Below are positions 6,000 to 7,593 of a DNA stretch of 7,593 nucleotides, in pieces. The stretch spans positions 1 through 7,593 of the forward strand of contig JAFGIT010000357.1 of assembly GCA_016929465.1 (NCBI GenBank). The letters run 5' to 3'. The stretch's first letter is position 1; each line of letters starts with the position of its first letter. Below the pieces are notes generated by a model. That model was not told the DNA's origin. It searched no databases and saw nothing but the letters and a program-made list of their open reading frames with translations. Source of the DNA: Candidatus Coatesiibacteriota bacterium. GTDB lineage: Bacteria > B130-G9. The translations under genes were made by a program, and so were the position numbers.

Positions 6000-6791
6000 A
6001 TGAAGATTCTTCTTGTCAATGACGACGGCATCAACGCGGACGGGATAATATCCCTTGAGAAGGCCCTGTCCGCGGTCGCAGAGGTTTACGTCGTCGCTCC
6101 CGATGAGGAGCGAAGTGCCTGCTCTCACAGCATTACACTCAGGCGCCCGATCTCGGCCACTAAACTATCGGACCGCAAGTATTCAATTGACGGTGTTCCT
6201 GCTGATTGCGTAAATCTGGCGCTGTTGCATCTGTTTGCGGATGTTGATTTCGACCTAGTCCTGTCGGGCATAAACAACGGACACAACACCGGCGAGGACA
6301 TCAGCTATTCCGGCACGGTTGCTGGTGCTATTGAGGCGACTTCACTGGGTCGGCGCGCGATGGCGCTTTCGATAGGCTATTCAGAGCGGCCTGATTTCGG
6401 CGCCGCGCGCGAATTTGCACGGGAATTCGTTGTGCGATTTCCGATGAACGAGCTTCCGCCGATATGTTTTCTCAATATAAATTTCCCGAAGGGCAAGGGT
6501 CCGTTTCCGGTGATGGTGACCAGGCAAGGCCGGCTCCATTTTGAGAACAGCGTCACGCAGATCGGTGATGACGCCGCCCTGGATGGAACCGCCGGCGCCG
6601 TCAGGAGGTTCAAGATAGGACGGACAACCGAGCGTGGTCTTGCCGACGAGGGCACCGACGTTTACGCCGTCAACAGGGGCTACATATCGATAACGCCGAT
6701 GCACGTGGACCTGACGGATTTGCGAGCTTTCGAAAAGACTGAGCACCTGGTCTTTCAGGCGATGGGCTCAGAGGCCAAGAACAGCAAATAA
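6000..6791 (+). CDS. surE: 5'/3'-nucleotidase SurE
   Basis: SurE is a metal-dependent cytoplasmic phosphatase that hydrolyses nucleoside 5'- and 3'-monophosphates and sometimes short polyphosphate, associated with stationary-phase survival. All the active-site motifs are present: MKILLVNDDG at the N-terminus with metal ligands D8 and D9, S39 in ERSACSHSITL (37-47), N92 in SGINNGHNTGEDI (89-101), and YSGTVAGAIEA (103-113). The length of 263 residues is normal. ATG 6000 has GGGA six bases upstream and lies about 30 nt after a good promoter. The first residues begin the conserved strand directly, so the start is secure. It is followed after 27 nt by a DedA-family gene and is likely co-transcribed with it. 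The usual enterobacterial partners (pcm, nlpD, rpoS) are absent. No oddity is visible in the catalytic residues. Confidence 0.96.
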   Translation: MKILLVNDDGINADGIISLEKALSAVAEVYVVAPDEERSACSHSITLRRPISATKLSDRKYSIDGVPADCVNLALLHLFADVDFDLVLSGINNGHNTGEDISYSGTVAGAIEATSLGRRAMALSIGYSERPDFGAAREFAREFVVRFPMNELPPICFLNINFPKGKGPFPVMVTRQGRLHFENSVTQIGDDAALDGTAGAVRRFKIGRTTERGLADEGTDVYAVNRGYISITPMHVDLTDLRAFEKTEHLVFQAMGSEAKNSK

Positions 6792-6807
6792 CACATCTTT
6801 ATGATTT

Positions 6808-6811
6808 AGGA
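6808..6811 (+). promoter_or_regulatory. Ribosome binding site deciding the GTG start of the DedA gene
   Basis: AGGA lies seven bases upstream of the GTG at 6819. No ATG in the same frame precedes the conserved first hydrophobic region, so this site supports translation from GTG. Non-ATG initiation may lower expression relative to surE. Confidence 0.6.
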
Positions 6812-6818
6812 CGAAAAA

Positions 6819-7526
6819 GTGCTCAAGTGGCTTGCATCTATACCACATCAACTCGTTGAGTGGACGATTGCGTGGGCGGATACCGCCTACAGCGTCTGGG
6901 CGCTTTTCTTCCTGGCGTTCGCCGAGTCGAGTTTTTTCCCGATACCGCCCGATGTCCTGCTTATCGCGATCGGGATGGCGAAGCCGCAATCGGCCCTATG
7001 GCTCGCTTTGGTTTGCACGATAGGCTCCACGGTGGGCGGGATGTTCGGCTTTCTGATCGGCAAGATAGGTGGGAGACCGCTTCTTCTCAAGATCTTCAAG
7101 GAGAAGAAGGTCGGTGTGGTGGATAAATACTTCGAGAAGTATGGTGTGATGGCCGTCGGAGTGGCCGGTTTCACGCCCATTCCCTACAAGGTCTTCACCA
7201 TATCGGCGGGCGCTTTCCGGATGAATTTCACGAAATTTGCGCTGATTTCTGTGCTGAGTCGCGGGGCGAGATTCTTCCTGGTGGGCCTTGTTCTGATGTT
7301 CATCTGGCCACTGGTGCGGGATTCAATGCCGAAAGAGCAGCTTATGGGCTATCTGAATTATTTTTCGGTGGCCTTCATAATCCTCTTGATCGGCGGCTTC
7401 TATTTTGTGAAAGTAATGGGGAAACGACACGCTCAGAAGTCTAGAGAGCTGGAGGCCCAGAACTTGCAGGAGACTGCGGAGCAGGGAACAGGTTCGGATA
7501 GAACTTCTGATGCGGATGTCTGTTAG
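6819..7526 (+). CDS. DedA/SNARE-associated family membrane protein, YqaA type
   Basis: This 235-residue inner-membrane protein belongs to the DedA (SNARE-associated, VTT-domain) superfamily. Members recycle undecaprenyl phosphate or other lipids across the membrane or support membrane homeostasis. Visible signatures are [15 protein letters not shown] (34-48) with E36 and the P-x-P-P-D reentrant motif, the glycine-rich [17 protein letters not shown] (69-85), and [17 protein letters not shown] (117-133) for the second reentrant hairpin. RGARFFLVG (148-156) carries the conserved Arg. Hydrophobic spans lie near 26-52, 58-82, 109-131, 138-165 and 181-199. The last 36 residues are hydrophilic and rich in E, Q and S, probably a cytoplasmic tail. 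Translation starts at GTG with AGGA seven bases upstream. It lies 27 nt after surE and its stop is 12 nt before a tRNA gene, so no terminator fits between. Specific transported lipid is unknown; polyprenyl-phosphate is an inference from the wider family. Confidence 0.9.
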   Translation: MLKWLASIPHQLVEWTIAWADTAYSVWALFFLAFAESSFFPIPPDVLLIAIGMAKPQSALWLALVCTIGSTVGGMFGFLIGKIGGRPLLLKIFKEKKVGVVDKYFEKYGVMAVGVAGFTPIPYKVFTISAGAFRMNFTKFALISVLSRGARFFLVGLVLMFIWPLVRDSMPKEQLMGYLNYFSVAFIILLIGGFYFVKVMGKRHAQKSRELEAQNLQETAEQGTGSDRTSDADVC

Positions 7527-7538
7527 TTAGATATGGTT

Positions 7539-7593
7539 CGGGGCGTAGCGCAGCCTGGTTAGCGCGCTGCCTTCGGGAGGCAGAGGTCGGAGG
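7539..7593 (+). tRNA. tRNA-Pro (anticodon CGG), 3' end beyond the window
   Basis: The 5' acceptor strand is CGGGGCG (7539-7545). The D stem is GCGC (7548-7551) with GCGC (7562-7565) and a loop containing GG. The anticodon stem CTGCC (7567-7571) pairs with GGCAG (7579-7583) around the loop TTCGGGA, giving anticodon CGG at 7574-7576, which reads CCG proline codons. The variable region and the first T-stem strand GGAGG (7589-7593) are present; the T loop, the rest of the T arm and the 3' acceptor strand lie outside. Everything visible folds normally. It is 12 nt after the DedA stop, so it is either processed from the surE-dedA transcript or has a promoter within the end of that gene. Confidence 0.95.

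Noticed and set aside
6381-6746. 121-codon minus-strand open frame inside surE
   Set aside because: It lies wholly within a fully conserved surE and shows no family features.

Overview
The window is about 7.6 kb of bacterial chromosome, roughly mid-50s percent GC by eye. It carries seven convincing protein genes in two divergent groups and the first part of a tRNA-Pro gene. Gene content (a PilM-like pilus ATPase, a decaprenyl-phosphate phosphoribosyltransferase-type UbiA protein, two glycosyltransferases, SurE and a YqaA-type DedA protein) suggests a Gram-negative bacterium. It could be a deltaproteobacterium-like lineage or an uncultured candidate phylum, but no gene here fixes the phylum. 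ATA isoleucine codons are common for this base composition.

Region 1-228 has no credible gene. It holds three short related hairpin repeats and one longer imperfect hairpin, and looks like dispersed-repeat intergenic DNA downstream of the left-hand operon.

Region 229-5787 is one minus-strand operon, read right to left: pilM-like, GT4 glycosyltransferase, GT39/ArnT-like membrane glycosyltransferase, HAD phosphatase, UbiA-type phosphoribosyltransferase. Gaps are 6 nt, a 4-nt overlap, 2 nt and 41 nt, so co-expression is likely. The UbiA protein would make polyprenyl-phosphoryl-5-phosphoribose, the HAD protein could dephosphorylate it, and the GT-C enzyme would use a polyprenyl-phosphate sugar outside the inner membrane. 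With pilM at the head, the simplest reading is glycosylation, perhaps with D-arabinofuranose, of a pilin or another surface target. The epimerase genes needed (DprE1/DprE2) are not in the window.

Region 5788-5999 is a divergent promoter region, with a good sigma70-type promoter facing surE and only a weak, nearly leaderless candidate facing pilM.

Region 6000-7593 is plus-strand: surE, then a YqaA-type DedA gene after 27 nt, then tRNA-Pro(CGG) 12 nt further on, cut by the window edge in its T arm. DedA proteins include polyprenyl-phosphate recycling transporters, which fits loosely with the lipid-carrier theme of the opposite operon.
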